Positions 1 to 12,419 of a stretch of DNA of 64,000 nucleotides are shown piece after piece. Source of the DNA: Trebouxia sp. TZW2008 (lineage: Eukaryota; Chlorophyta; Trebouxiophyceae; Trebouxiales; Trebouxiaceae); assembly GCA_002118135.1 (NCBI GenBank), contig BDIU01000215.1, positions 186,001-250,000 on the forward strand, read 5' to 3'. A program made the position numbers and the translations under genes. The notes below the pieces were generated by a model. The model was not told where the DNA came from, made no database searches, and saw nothing but the letters and a program-made list of their open reading frames with translations. Every line of letters starts with the position of its first letter. Position 1 is the first letter of the stretch.

Positions 1-480
1 ATGAGCTTTGCGGCACCTACTGACACACACAGTTGAACACGGCGTAGCAGGGGTTGCAGTAGCACTCGTGCTCACTCTGACAACAGTCCCCTGGCACAAA
101 CACATGACTGTCAAGACATGCCCCAAGCTTGATAGCAGCCCATATCTGAGTGCTTGCAAGAAAGCTGTGGTATTGCTCGCAACCTTTTTGGTCTCCTTGA
201 TCCTTTCAAAAGACGTGCTAGACAGGCTCAACAGCCTGAGGCCCAGAAAGATACGTCTTGGAGCAATCAACAATCGCCGTTCAGTTTGATTTTGTGCTAA
301 GCTGAATCATGTTTACTGGATGTAGAGGGTGGCGAGATCTTTGGACACAGTCGTCTGCCAAGAATTTCTGGGTTTACCCCTGACCTTTGTACTTGGCGAC
401 TGCCCAATGATACAATCAAAAGACAGTCTGCCATGTGACACGCTTTCTGTGTGACCCAGCCATCCAAGCCTCCAATGACT
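1..480. other. Unassigned left edge
   Basis: A 94-codon open frame runs from about 8 to 289 on the plus strand with a hydrophobic stretch near its end, but it starts at a non-ATG codon and resembles no family I know. It could be the end of an exon or chance. Nothing else is supported here. Confidence 0.3.
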
Positions 481-2150
481 GACAGCCTTAGCCTGCTCAA
501 TCCCTCACCCCAACCTCCTCTGTAACCCCAAACTGGCAAACTTCTTCCAGACCTCACCACCTCTTCCATCATGGACCATTACACCTGCAACTGCAACCCC
601 CCTGCAACCCCCTCACCTCCTACTGCACTTCTTCCACCTTGACCATCATGGATTGCCGTTCCCCCTGCAACCCAAATCTCCTTGCATAAGAGGAGGAAAT
701 GTGACTTGTGATGGTAGAGGTGGGGAGGTGTGGTGGGAAGTGAGGGGGTTTGCAGGGAGGGGGGTTCCTCGTTGCAGGGGAACGGCTTGGGGGTCGCAGA
801 GGGGGTTGGGTTGCATTCGGCAACCTCGGCCCAGCCTTGACATTTGAAAGACATGTTCAACCTTGCATAAATTGCCTCATAGTCTTTTTGCTTGAGAGTT
901 TCGTCCAGATTGGTGGAACTTGGTTTAAATCCTCAAGCAATGAGGCTGTTAGGCACTGCAAGCCAATGCAGACCATGTGGCATGCCTCTGACCGCATTGT
1001 TGTCATTACTTTTAGATTGTGCACCATATTGCTGATGGTGATGATAGTCTCTGGTTGATGCACAAAACACAGCTTGTAAGGATGACGCATAGGCCTGATC
1101 AGGTTCAGCAGCATTTTCCCTATGTTTGCACTGCATTGCCAATTCTGATCATATCTTTGGTGTCTGCAAACACCACAAAGTGAAGGTGTGATTATGACCA
1201 AGCCAGATTTAGCAGCAATTTGTCTGGGTCTTCATCACATTATGTCTTGTATGGTGGAGACCCTGAACAGATTGCTGATGAATCTGGCTTGATTGTGACT
1301 ATGCCTATGTCTGGCAAGCTGCAATGTGCATGACTCATTCTCTGTGTGGCTTCTCATCAAGTGCACTTCAGATTGGGTGTGATAGTGATGGCTGTGTCCC
1401 AGTCTGGCAAACCGCCGTGTGGGATGAATTAACAGTCTGAGCCTTTTCCCCATGTGTACACTGCAAAATGGGCTCAGTAGTTATAGCTGTGCTCCACACT
1501 GTCAAAACGTGATGCTTGCATGATTTAGAATGGTCACTCCGTCTGTGGCAGCAGTGTCTGACAGGACTTGAGGTAGGCCTAGCGCTGGTGCCAGGATGAA
1601 CGCTCTTGACTGCCTGACCTGCTAGCACAACAGAGAGCGGAGACGATTGCTGCTGTGCTAGACAGACTGGTCCTGTCCTCCTCTTGCATACTGTGTAGTA
1701 TCATTGAGACAGATCTAGCCATCTAGTCAAATCACAAGAGAACAATGCTGATCTGTTTACGACACAGCTGCAGCTTTGATTATCTCGGTGCAGTTGGCTC
1801 CGATCACTACCAGATGTGGCAGCATTACATGACATACCTTGCAAAGATCCTTCTGTGTTTGCCAAAACGGATGCTGTTGACTGTCTGATTTGCCAGCACA
1901 GCACACAATGGAGACAGCTACAGCTGCACAAGACACACTCATTCTGTTCCGCCTTGTCTTCCTGTGGACTGACTGAGACAGACTTGGCGCTCTACAGCAA
2001 GACAAAAGGAAACAGCATGTGTCTGTCTCAAGTGCACCTTCAGCTAGGTGCAGTTGGCCCTGATAACAACCAGATGTGGCAGTATGACATAGCAGGCCTT
2101 GAAACAGGCCGCAGCTCAATGAAAGGAGGAATGCTGTTGACTGTCTGATG
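480..2150. repeat. Segmental duplication, copy 1
   Basis: This block has a diverged direct copy about 2.9 kb downstream (3270-5000). Both begin with a C-rich stretch after a 'cagcctgctcaa'-like sequence. Both then carry the segment starting 'tgacatttgaaag' (838 and 3739), the segment 'cagattggtggaact', and short repeats around 'tctggcaagctgcaatgtg'. The order is the same in both copies, so this is a block duplication and not scattered repeats. No coding frame is shared between them. Confidence 0.75.
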
Positions 2151-2360
2151 TGCCAGCATGCACAGAGGAAAGCCAGCTGCAGTTATGCTAGACAGACTCA
2201 TTCTGTATTTTCTTGCTATGCTGTGGCTTGCTCAGGCCAGACTTGGTACTCTACAGCATGACATGAGACAACAGTGCATGTCTGTCTACAGCGCAGCTGC
2301 AGCTTCCTTCATGTAGATGCAGTCAGCTTTGAAGACCACCAGATGTGGTAGTGCCTCATG
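1540..2360. repeat. ~265-bp tandem repeat array, part 1
   Basis: Units share a core reading approximately 'gttgactgtctgacctgcc' followed by 'agcaca', at about 1605, 1868 and 2131. Each core is followed by 'gctagacagactcattctgt', 'ctctacagca', a CAGCTGCAGCTTCC stretch and 'ggctctgatcactaccaga'. Spacing is about 257-269 bp. The same family resumes at 4540. Open frames inside are short and not conserved, so I treat it as a satellite. Confidence 0.8.
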
Positions 2361-3270
2361 ACAGGCCTTGAGACAGGCTGCTTGTCAGTGCCAAGAAGAA
2401 TGCTTTTGAATGGCCGCTCTGTCAGCCCAGCACAACGTACAGGCAGCTGCGCTTCTCCCCATGAGGTATTGCAGAGCTTCGTAATGCCGAATCTCTTGCA
2501 TCCTGTACCTTGTAACTTGTACCTCTTCAGCAGCATGCATATGATTGCTTCACCCTTATGGTTAGAGTCTGTCCACCATTACAGTGTATATGCAAAGTCA
2601 GATAGCAGGAACTGCTGGAATGGGATCCGACAATGCCTTGCACCCATTCCATAAATTCTTGATATCTGACTTTGTATGTACATTTTTGAGGTAGGTAGCC
2701 TGAACCATGACCCCAGCGGGCAATTGCTGTAACAGTTCTTTTTTGTCATCAGCGCCAGTGTTGAGGTGCATTTGACTGTTTTGCTTTTTCGAAAATGAAG
2801 AGTCATGCAATGGCGCATCTGTCTTTTGCATATGCAAACAAGATGAACTGGCCTGTCACACTGTTGCGATGACTGTTGCAGGTGAATGGTCTTACACCTC
2901 TGGGTCCGCTATTGGTGACATTCACTTTGGAGATTAACTAGCCAAAACGATTTTGGCTCTTCAAAGGGCCGCGTTGATGAGTGATGGCGCCGTAATGCCT
3001 TTGCAATTTACAGGTGATTTCTTGCAATCTTGAAGGTCACACCTATGACCACAAATTTATGCAGCCAGTGGCAAACTTATCCAGCCTGGGCATCAGGACC
3101 CTGATGTTTTCATTACTGCATTCGTCTTGCCAAGTAAAGCCACACAAAATTCTCATGCAATCATCTAAAGCACCTCAAGGCGCTTCACATGACCCTTCAT
3201 AGCAGGCCAGGTTTCACAGCCGGAGACCGGTCCAGACAAGACAACCTCTTGGAAACCATCAAGGGTTTAG
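2360..3270. other. No gene seen
   Basis: About 0.9 kb between repeat blocks. The start (2290-2400) still resembles the 265-bp repeat family: 'cttcatgtagatgcagtcag' recurs at 5575. I see no splice-bounded exon or RNA gene here. Confidence 0.4.
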
Positions 3271-5000
3271 GCGCCTGCTCAGCCTGCTCAACCCCACACC
3301 CCAATCCCCTCTGCCACCCCCTCGAATTTCTTCTACACCTCCCCCACCTCACCCATAATGAATAGTTGTACCCCCTGCAACTCAAACACCCACCCCCCAC
3401 AAACCCTTGAACTCCCATGGCACCTCCCCCGCCTTCACCAACACAAAACGCCATCCCCCTGCAACCCACCCTCCCCCCTTGCCCTGCAAACCCCCCTCAC
3501 CTCGCACTGCACCTCCCCCGCTTCTACCATCATGAATGACCGTTGCCCCTGCAACGCAAGTCTCCTTGCACAAGAGGAGGAACGGCAATCCGTGATGGTA
3601 GAGGTGGCAAGGTGTAGTGGGAGGTGAGGGGGGTTTCAGGGGGATTTGGGTCGCCGGGGAAACGGCTGGGGGTTGCAAAGGGGGTTGGGCCAAATCCCCG
3701 AGAAACAAATCATGCCAAATGCGATCTCAGCCCTGCCTTGACATTTGAAAGATTTGTGCAACCTTGCATGAACTACCTCATAGAGGTTTTGCTTGAGAGC
3801 CAGGTCCAGATTGGTGGAACTGGGTCGAAGCCCTCAAGCAATGAGCCTGGTAGGCACTGCATGCCAATTTGGACAGTATTGACATGCCTATGTCTGCAGA
3901 ATCACCAGCACTTTCCAAGATTGTGCACCACATTGCTTGTAGTGATCATACTCGGGGTCATGCACACAACACAGCTTGCCAAACTGAGGCGTCATCATGA
4001 ACAAGCCAGCTTTGGCATCACTTTTTCATATTGTGCACCACATTGCTGCTGGTGATCAGAGTCTCTGGTTCATGCATACAACACAGCTTGTCAAATGGAG
4101 GCGGCGTCATGACTCAACCAGATTTGGCAGCAACTCATCTGGGTCTCCATCACATAATGTCTTGTATGTTGGAGACCCTGAACAGAGTGCTGATGAATCT
4201 GTCTTGACTGTGACTGTCCCCAAGTCTGGCAAGCTGCAATGTGCATGACCCATCCTCTGAGCGCCTTTTCAGTAAAAGCACTCCAACTTGGATTTGGCAG
4301 TGATGGCTGTGTCCCAGTTTGGCAAGCTGCAATGTGTATGACTCATTTGCTTAGCAGTCTCATTGAGTGCCATCCAAATTAGATTTGATAGTGATGGCTG
4401 TGCTTCAGTCTGGCAAGTTGTCATGTGTGCATGAACCAAAAGTCTGAACAGGTTTACGTTATGTGCACTGCAAAATGAGCTTAGCAGTGACAGCTGTGCT
4501 CCACACTGGCAACATGTGATACTTGCATGATTTAGAATGATCACTGCAATTGTGACAGCAGTATCTGCTAGGACTGAAATCAGGCCAGTGCCACGCTGGC
4601 TGTTATTGACTGCCTGTCCTGCCAGCACAATGCAGAGTGGAGACAGTTGCTGCTATGCTAGACAGATTCATTCTGTGCTCTCTTGCTTATGCAGTGGCTT
4701 GCTAAGGCTAGACTTAGTACTCTACAGCACAGCATGAGGGAACAGAGTGTGTCTATCTACAGTGCAGCTGCAGCTGCCTCATGTAGGTGCAATTGGCTCT
4801 GATCACTATCAGATATGGCAGCATGACATGACAGGCCTTATCACAGGCCGCAGCTCAATGCCAGGATGAATGCTGTTGACGACCTTTCCTGCCAGCACAG
4901 TATAGAGTGAAGACAGCAGCTTCTCTTGACAGCTTGTTCTGTTATCTCCTGATGTGCAGTGGCTTGCTAAGGTTAGACTCGGTTTTCTACAGCACAGCAT
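3270..5000. repeat. Segmental duplication, copy 2
   Basis: Direct, diverged copy of 480-2150. It contains the same C-rich opening (3270-3560), the 'tgacatttgaaag' segment at 3739 and the 'tctggcaagctgcaatgtg' repeats at about 4225-4420. Offsets of matched landmarks run from about 2900 to 3000 bp and grow along the block, so small insertions accumulated after duplication. Confidence 0.75.
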
Positions 5001-6180
5001 GAGGGAACAGTATCTGTCTAGAGCACGGCAGCAGCTTCCTTCATCTCAGGCAGTTGGCTCTGATCACTATCAGATATGGCAGTACCACATAGCAGGCCAT
5101 GAGACAGGTCTACCATCAAACCAGGATGAATGTTCTTGACTGTCTGACTTGTCAGCACAGCACAGAGTGAAGAGCTGCAGCTATGCTAGACAGACTTATG
5201 CTGCAGCTTTAAGCGCTTCCTGTAGGTTGCTACGGGTAGACTTAGCAACCTACAGCATGCCCTGAAAGATGAGTATCTATTTGTCTAGAGCATGGCTGCA
5301 GCGTCGTTCATCTGGGTACAGCTGGCTCTGATCACTATCAGGTATGATTGTCTGACATAGCAGCCCCTGAGAGCGGCCTCCTGCCAATGTCAAAAGCAAT
5401 GTTGTAGACTGCCTGACCTGCCAGCACAGCATAGAAAGGAGACAGCTGCAGCTATGTCAGACAGACTCAATCTGTTTTCTCTTGTCCTCTTGTAGCGCGC
5501 CCAGATAGACTTGGCAAGCTACAGCAGGGCATGGGAAAACAGCAGCTCTTTGTCTACAGCGCAGCTGCAGCTTCCTTCATGTAGATGCAGTCAGCTTTGA
5601 AGACCACCAGATATGGCAGTACTGCGTAGCGTGCCTTGACACAGGCTGCCGGTCAATGCCAAGATGTATGCTGTTGTCTGCCAGATCTGCCAGCACAGCA
5701 CAGACTGTAGGCAGCCGTAACTGCGTCATACAGCTTGGACCTATTCTCGAGTGTCTGCTGTAAATTGACTGGGGTGTGCTCGGAGGTCTACAGCATGACA
5801 TCAGAGAACAGGACTTCTTTGTTGATACTGCAGCTGCAGTTGCCTTCACTTAGGTGCCGTGGTCGTTCAAGGAGCAGCTAGGGTTTATAGCTATGCTCAA
5901 CATACTCATTCTGTATTGTCGTGGTCTGCTGCTGGTCACTAAGGCTAGACTTAGCGCTCTACAGCAGGACATGGAAAAACAGCATTTGTCTGTCTAAAGT
6001 GCAGCTACAGCTTCCTTTGCTTAAACTCAGTTGGCTCTGATCATGACCAGATACGGTAGTTTGACATGGCAGGCCCTCTGACAGGCCCACGGTAAATGTC
6101 AGACTTACTGCTGTTGACTGCCCGTCCTGCCGGCACAAGCTCCAGTTAGCTGCAGCTTAGCTAGAAAGGCCCATTTGTAT
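4540..6180. repeat. ~265-bp tandem repeat array, part 2
   Basis: Cores of the family described at 1540-2360 recur at about 4606, 4874, 5133, 5407, 5670 and 6114. Spacing is mostly 259-274 bp. Units contain 'ggctctgatcactatcag', 'gctagacttagtactctaca' and 'cagctgcagcttcct' in constant order. Confidence 0.8.
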
Positions 6181-6404
6181 GCGCTCCGCACCACAAGATG
6201 GACTTGGGTATGGGTATGCTCCAATCTGGCAAGCTGAATTGTGTGCATGAATGAAACTCTGGTCACTGGCCAGATGTAGCAGTGTCACATGACAGGCCTG
6301 AATGAGCCTTCTCATGCATTACCCAGCCTCATGCTAGCTTCAAAGGCATTCCCAGGCGAGTGTCTTCTGTTAATCACAGGCAGGCTCATTCAGACATCGG
6401 AAAA

Positions 6405-6990
6405 GCCTTGCATTGAGACTTCAGCTTGCCAGCACTTTGTAACTTCACTTCAAGGTATCTATTTTCTCTCTGACAACGCCATAGCAGCAGCTTGGTCACA
6501 ACAGCTGCTGGTCATGACTGTGTCCGACGTAGGAGCCATCATGTCAAGGAGCCTTGCATTGAGACTTCAGCTTGCCAGGACTTGATAATCTCCACTTCAA
6601 GGGATCTATTTCCTCTCTGACGATGCCATAGCAGCAGCTTGGTCACAACAGCTGCTGGTCATGACTGTGTCTGACGTAGCAGCCATCATGTCAAGCAGCC
6701 TTGCGTTGAGACTTCAGCTTGCCAGCATTTGATCATCTTCACTTCAAGGGGTCTATTTCCTCTCTAACAATGCCATCGCAGCAGCTTGGTCACAATAGCT
6801 GCTGGTCATGACTGTGTCTGACATAGGAGCCGTCACGTCAAGCAGCCTTGCATTGAGACTTCAGCTTGCCAGCACTTGGTCAACTTGACTCTCAAAAGGA
6901 TCTATCTCCACTCTGCTGGTCATGAAATTGTGGAAAACAGGATCCATCATCATTGTCAAGTAGTTTGCATGTCAGGAATGCCGCCACACA
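6405..6990. repeat. 147-bp tandem repeat
   Basis: The landmark 'gccttgcattgagacttcag' begins at 6405, 6551, 6698 and 6845 (spacing 146, 147, 147). The landmark 'gcagcagctt' begins at 6484, 6631 and 6778 (147, 147). The copies are highly alike, so this is the youngest array in the left field. Its period equals the DNA wrapped by one nucleosome core, which may be coincidence. Confidence 0.9.
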
Positions 6991-8390
6991 ACATGCAAGG
7001 CATATGCAGCTCTGAGTAACAATTTGTATGAGCAACGCAATTCTGAAAGGCAACAGGCTTTTTGCTGATCATGTGTTTCCTCAGTGCTGACATGACTGCA
7101 GTTGGTGTTCATGGTTGGTGCAGCAGGTCATCAGCATTCACCGCCATTCACAGGTCAGCAGTCTGCCACACAACATGCAAGGCATATGCAGCGCCAATCG
7201 ACAGTGTGCAAGAGAAATGCAGGTCTGAAAGCATCAGGCTTTCTGTTGATCATCTGATGATTCGCTTTTGACATTACTGCAGTCAACAGTCAAGACTGAT
7301 GCAGCAGGTGATTAGCATGTAACGCTATTGCGGCTTAACAGAGCAGCAGTCTGCTATACAACAGTCAAGGCATATGAGACTCCTACTTATAGTGTGTAGC
7401 AAAAATGCAGTTTCAACAGGCAACAAGATTGCTATTGATCATCTGAAGGTCCAGTCCCGAGATGACTGCGTGTGATCTTCAGGACTGATGCAGCAGGTCA
7501 TCAGCATTCACTGCTATCGCTGCTTCACACATCAACAGTCTGCCACAACATGCAAGGCATACGCACCCCCAATTGACAGTGTGCAAGAGACATGCAGGTT
7601 TGAGAGGCAACAGGGTTGCTGTTCTTCATCTGATGCCTCAGTCCTGACATTACTGCATATGCTCTTCAAAACTGATGCAGCAGGGCATCCGCGTTGGCCA
7701 TCATTGCTGCTTCACAGATCAGCAGTTTGCCACAGATGTGCACAGCAGCTGCAGCTCAATGTGACATCACTCATGACTTCAGATCATGCGGGAGCTGCTG
7801 TAGCAGATCTTCTGTCATAGCAGCTCATGTACCATCTGTAGTCATTTGCCATTGCCACTTTGCAGGTCAGCAGTCCGCCACGCAAGGCATCTGCAGCTCA
7901 ACGTGACACCACTCATGACTCCACATGATGCGGGAGCTGCTGTAGCAGATGATGTGTCATAGCAGCTCCTGTCATTGGCCATGCCGGTTTGCATGTCATT
8001 TGCAGCTCCAGCTGACATGACCCATGACTCCGCATGATACGGGAACTGCTGTGGCAGATGACGCGTCATACCAGCTCCCTTATCATATGTAGTCATTTGC
8101 CGTTGCCACTTTGCAGGTCAGCAGTCCGCCACACAAGGCATGTGCTGCGTCAAGTGACATCACTCATGACTACAGATGATGCTGGAGCTGCTGTAGCAAA
8201 TGATGTGTCTTAGCAGCTTCCTTAACATCTGTAGACATTTGCCATTGCCACTTTGCAGGTCAGCAGTCCGCCACATAGCATGCAAGGCATGTGCTGCGTC
8301 AAGTGACATCACTCATGACTCCGCATGATGCTGGAGCTGCTATAGCAGATGATGTGTCATAGCAGCTTCCCTAATTGTGGCAAGCCTTGT
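6960..8390. repeat. Tandem repeats with CAGCAGTC-GCCAC core
   Basis: The first half has units containing 'catcagcattcac', 'agcagtctgccac' and 'acatgcaaggcatatgcag' about every 170-200 bp. The second half has 'ggtcagcagtccgccac' and 'gagctgctgtagcagatga', the latter at about 7790, 7930, 8040, 8180 and 8330. Both halves share the 'agcagtc.gccac' element, so one family probably gave rise to the other. Several units keep an open frame across the repeat, but no ATG-bounded, splice-supported gene is visible. Confidence 0.8.
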
Positions 8391-8399
8391 ATCACTGGC

Positions 8400-11300
8400 C
8401 AGGGCACGTATACCGGTACACCACACAGACCAGGCGTTGTAGGCATGTCAAATTAAGCACACAAAATGTGACTGCTGAGGCACAGGCCAGAGCAAATGGT
8501 GGACATCTTCATCAGCTATCATGAATCAAGTTCTCCAATTTTTTGTTTCTGGCTTGTGCCACAGCGGTGTCGCGTCATCTGCTTTGATTGATATGCTGCA
8601 TTACATACTGGGACAGTGCAGCGATTACCCATCTGTGACTGGTTGTTGCAAGCCCTAAATCACCTGCTAGGGTAACTGAACCAAAGATTGACAAACAGGC
8701 TTTGCAAGCTTGTCAAGTGTAGCAGACAAGATGCTATCGCTGAGGCACAGGCCAAGTCAAAAGGTGGACATTGTCATTGACTGCCATACATAGAGATTTT
8801 CACCATCAATTTGTGGCCTGTGCCACAGAGGTGTCAGATTGCCTGCTCTACTTGACATGCTTTTTACCTACTAGCACGGCCATAAAGTTTTGAGTGATTT
8901 CACATGTGATTTGCATTGTTCAGCAGCATTGTCTGGCCTCAGTGTGCATGCTAGTTGTTACATCCCAACGCCGAAGCCACAGCAGTGCTGTACTGCTTGT
9001 GCCTATTCAACAGTGCAAGCAAAGCAGGCTTTGTGACAAGCTGTGTGTCTCAGGCCCTGGCATGTACATACGAGACAAAGAAGGCTTTGTAAGCATGTTG
9101 ACTGGAGCAGGCTAGGAGTGACCCGAGATGCACAGGCCAGGTCATATGGTGGACATCTATATCGGCTTCTACAGCAAAAGATATGCACCAGTTCATCAGG
9201 CTTTTGCCACAGACAGTTGGCATCTTTCGTCTCCTACTGAGATAGTGCAGCAGTGACTGCGACTGATACCCACACGTGGCTTGCAATGGCCAGCAGTATT
9301 GTCTGTCTATTGTGCATATTCAATGTGGCAGCAGTAACATGCGTCCTGACGCCAGAGGTACAGCGGTGCTGCATTGTTCATGCTTGCTGTGCAAGCTAAG
9401 CAGGCTATGTGAAGAGCGTCGCATCACAGGACACGCGAAGTGCACACCAGAAAGAGCAGACTTTGCAGGCATGTCAACTGGCGCAGACAAGATGTTACTG
9501 CTGAGGCACAGGCCAGGGCATATGGTGGACATCTTCGTTGGCTGTCTTGAATCAAGTTCTCTGCCAGATCTTCCTGGCATGTGCCACAGAAGTGTCACAT
9601 TGTCTGCCCAAATTGACATGCTGCATTATTAGCACAACACATCAATGACCGATGTGTGACCCCTTGATGCAAGCCGTGGATCACGAGGGCAAATAAGCAA
9701 CACGTTGCGCAGGCTCTGCAAGCATCAACTGTGGCAGACAAAATGTCGCCTCTGAGGCACTGGCCAAGGCAAATGGTGGACATCTTTATTGGCTGTCATA
9801 AATAGAGTTGTCCACCATCTCATGGCCTATGCTACAGAGGTGTCAGACTGCCTGCTGGGCTTGACATGCTGCGTTACTTACTGCAACAGCACAGCAACAA
9901 GCTGTTTCTGACTCCTTGTTGCCAGTCCTGGATCAGCAGCCGTGGCATGCGTACGCCACATATATATTGTGCAGGCTTTGCGAGCGTATCAATTGTAGCA
10001 GACAAAACGTTTCTGCTGAGGCGCAAGCCAGAGCTTATGGTGGATATCTTCATTGGCTGCTACATGTATAGTTGTTCACCATCAGTTTGTGGCCTGTGCC
10101 ACAGAGGTGCCAGATCATCTGCTCTGAACCGCGTGTCGATATACATGCTTCAACAGCAGAACTGACCCATGCAAGCCTCTCACATGTGTTTCACAATGTG
10201 GCTTTGTGAGGGTGTCAACTGGTGCAAACAAGATGGCACTGCTGAGGCACAAGCCAGGACAAATGGTGAACAACTTCGTTGCTTTTCATGCATAAAGTTC
10301 TTCACCTTCTTCCTCTAGCCTATGTCACAGCGGTATCGGATTGTTGCTTTTGTTGACAAGCTTTGTGTCCTACTGATACCAAGCAGCATTGCTTTGCAGA
10401 AAATCCATCAAATGCCACATGTAGTTCACAATGTCCAGCAGCATTATCTGGCTCTAGTAGCACGCTTCATCACCTACGAACGGTGCATATCTAACTCCCG
10501 CATGTGATTGACAGTTTCCAGCAGCATCATCTGGTTCCAGTACATGTCCAGTGTGACAGGTGTGATCAAGTAATACTGAAGTTGCAGTACTGCATGGCTC
10601 ATCCCTACTTGACGGTGCAAGCGGCGCAGACTTTCTGATAAGCATTGTGTCACAGGCCAGGGCATGTGGTGGACATCTCCATTGACATCCATCATGAAAG
10701 ATTTTGACATGGTGTCTTGGTCTGTGCCACAGAGGTGTCAGGTTGCTTGCTCTGCTTGACATACTAATGTACATGCTTCGTCAGCTACTGTAGCAGACAA
10801 GATCGCACTGCTGAGGCACAAGCCAGGGCATAAGGTGGACATCTTCATTGGCTGCCATAAATAGAGTTGGCCATCTTTGTGCTTCGGCCTGTGCCACAAA
10901 GGTGTTGGATTACCTGCTCTGCTTCACATGCTTCATTACCTTCTGAGACAGCACGGCAATACACCTCTCAGTGATTTCACATGTGATTTGCATTGCTCAG
11001 CAGCATTGCCTGGCTTCAGTGTGCATGCTAGATGTGGAAGTTGTAGTTACATCCCAACGCTGAAGTTGCAGCAGTGCTGCATGGCTTGTGCCTATGCAAC
11101 TGTGTATGTAAAGCAGATGATTTGTGACAAGCATTGTGTTACAGGCCAGAGCATGTGGTGGACATCTTCATTGCCCGCCATAAATAGAGTTGTTCAACTT
11201 TTTGCTTTGGCCTGTGCCACAATGGTGTCAGATGGCCTGCTTCGCTTGACATGCTTCATATCTTCTTTTGAGACAGAGCAGCAATGACCCATGGATGAGT

Positions 11301-12230
11301 CACACATGTGGTCTACATTGCGTAGCAGCTTTCTCTGGCTTCAGTGCATGTCAGTCAGGGCAGTTGTTATGTGTACATCTTGAGGCTGAATTTGCCGCTT
11401 TGCTGCATGGCTCGTGCCTACTCAACTGAGCAACAGATTGTATGGAGCAATCTCTTTATCACAGGTCACAGCATGTATACAGTACATAGAGCAGGCGTTG
11501 TAAGCATGTCAAATGTAGCAGACAAGATGTGACTGCTGAGACACAGGCCAAGGCATATGGTGGACATTTCCGTCGCTTTTGATGATCAAAAATTTCCTTC
11601 ACTTGCTTTTGACCTGTGCTACAGAGGTGTCACGTCATGTACTCTGCTTGACATGCTGCATGACTTACTTGAGACAGTGCAGCGATGACCCTTTTGTGAC
11701 TTCTTGTTGCAGCTTGTCGCAAGCTTGTTACAATTCCTAAATCTGAGGCCAGGGCAAATGTACAGTACACCACAAAGAGCAGGCTGTGTAAGCATGTCGA
11801 CTGTAGCAGTAGATATATTACTGCTGAGGCACAGGCCAGGGCATACGGTGGACATCTTCACTGGCTGTCATGCATACAGATGGCCACAAATTTCTCCTTG
11901 CCTGTGCCACAGAAGTGTTACATTGTCAGCTTGGATTGACATGCTGCATTACTTACTGGGACAGTGCAGCAATGACCTGTTTGTGAATCCCTGTTGCAAT
12001 CCAAGGCAAGTACACGCTATAAAGAGCACGCTCTGGAAGCTTGTCAATTGTAGCGGCAAAGTCTCACCTTTAAGGCACAGGCCAGGGCATATGGTGGATG
12101 TCTGCATTGGTTTTTATGATTACAATTCTTCAGCTTGGCACCATCTGCTCCGGGTCTGTGCCACAGAGATGTCATATCATCTACTCTGGTTGACCTGCTG
12201 CATTACTTACAGTTGGGCCTGCTGAGCCTG
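8400..12230. repeat. Large tandem array, ~250-310 bp units, ~13 copies
   Basis: Each unit contains 'gctgaggcacaggccag', then 'gcatatggtggacatcttc', a 'gcctgtgccacagaggtgtc' element and 'cttgacatgctgcattactt'. Landmark copies lie near 8475, 8739, 9130, 9500, 9751, 10014, 10241, 10651, 10810, 11140, 11534, 11822 and 12071. Spacing varies (about 160-410 bp), so units have been inserted into and lost from. Open frames of 100-170 codons occur across units (for example 11704-12225 and 9276-9632) with a recurring peptide pattern RHRPGHMVDIF...CHRSV. They lack a consistent start or splice framework. Confidence 0.85.
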
Positions 12231-12419
12231 CCTAGCCCACGTTTATAATGAATGGATGAGTGAATGAAGCCTCTCATGTATGCTTCACAACATGGTGAAT
12301 CTCTCATGAGGCTTGCAATGCTGCAGGGTCTGGGTCTGGCTGCAGTGCATGTCCAATATGGCAAATGTGACGATGTCCCAACATTGAACTTGTGATACAC
12401 TAGGCTGCAGCATTGTCTC

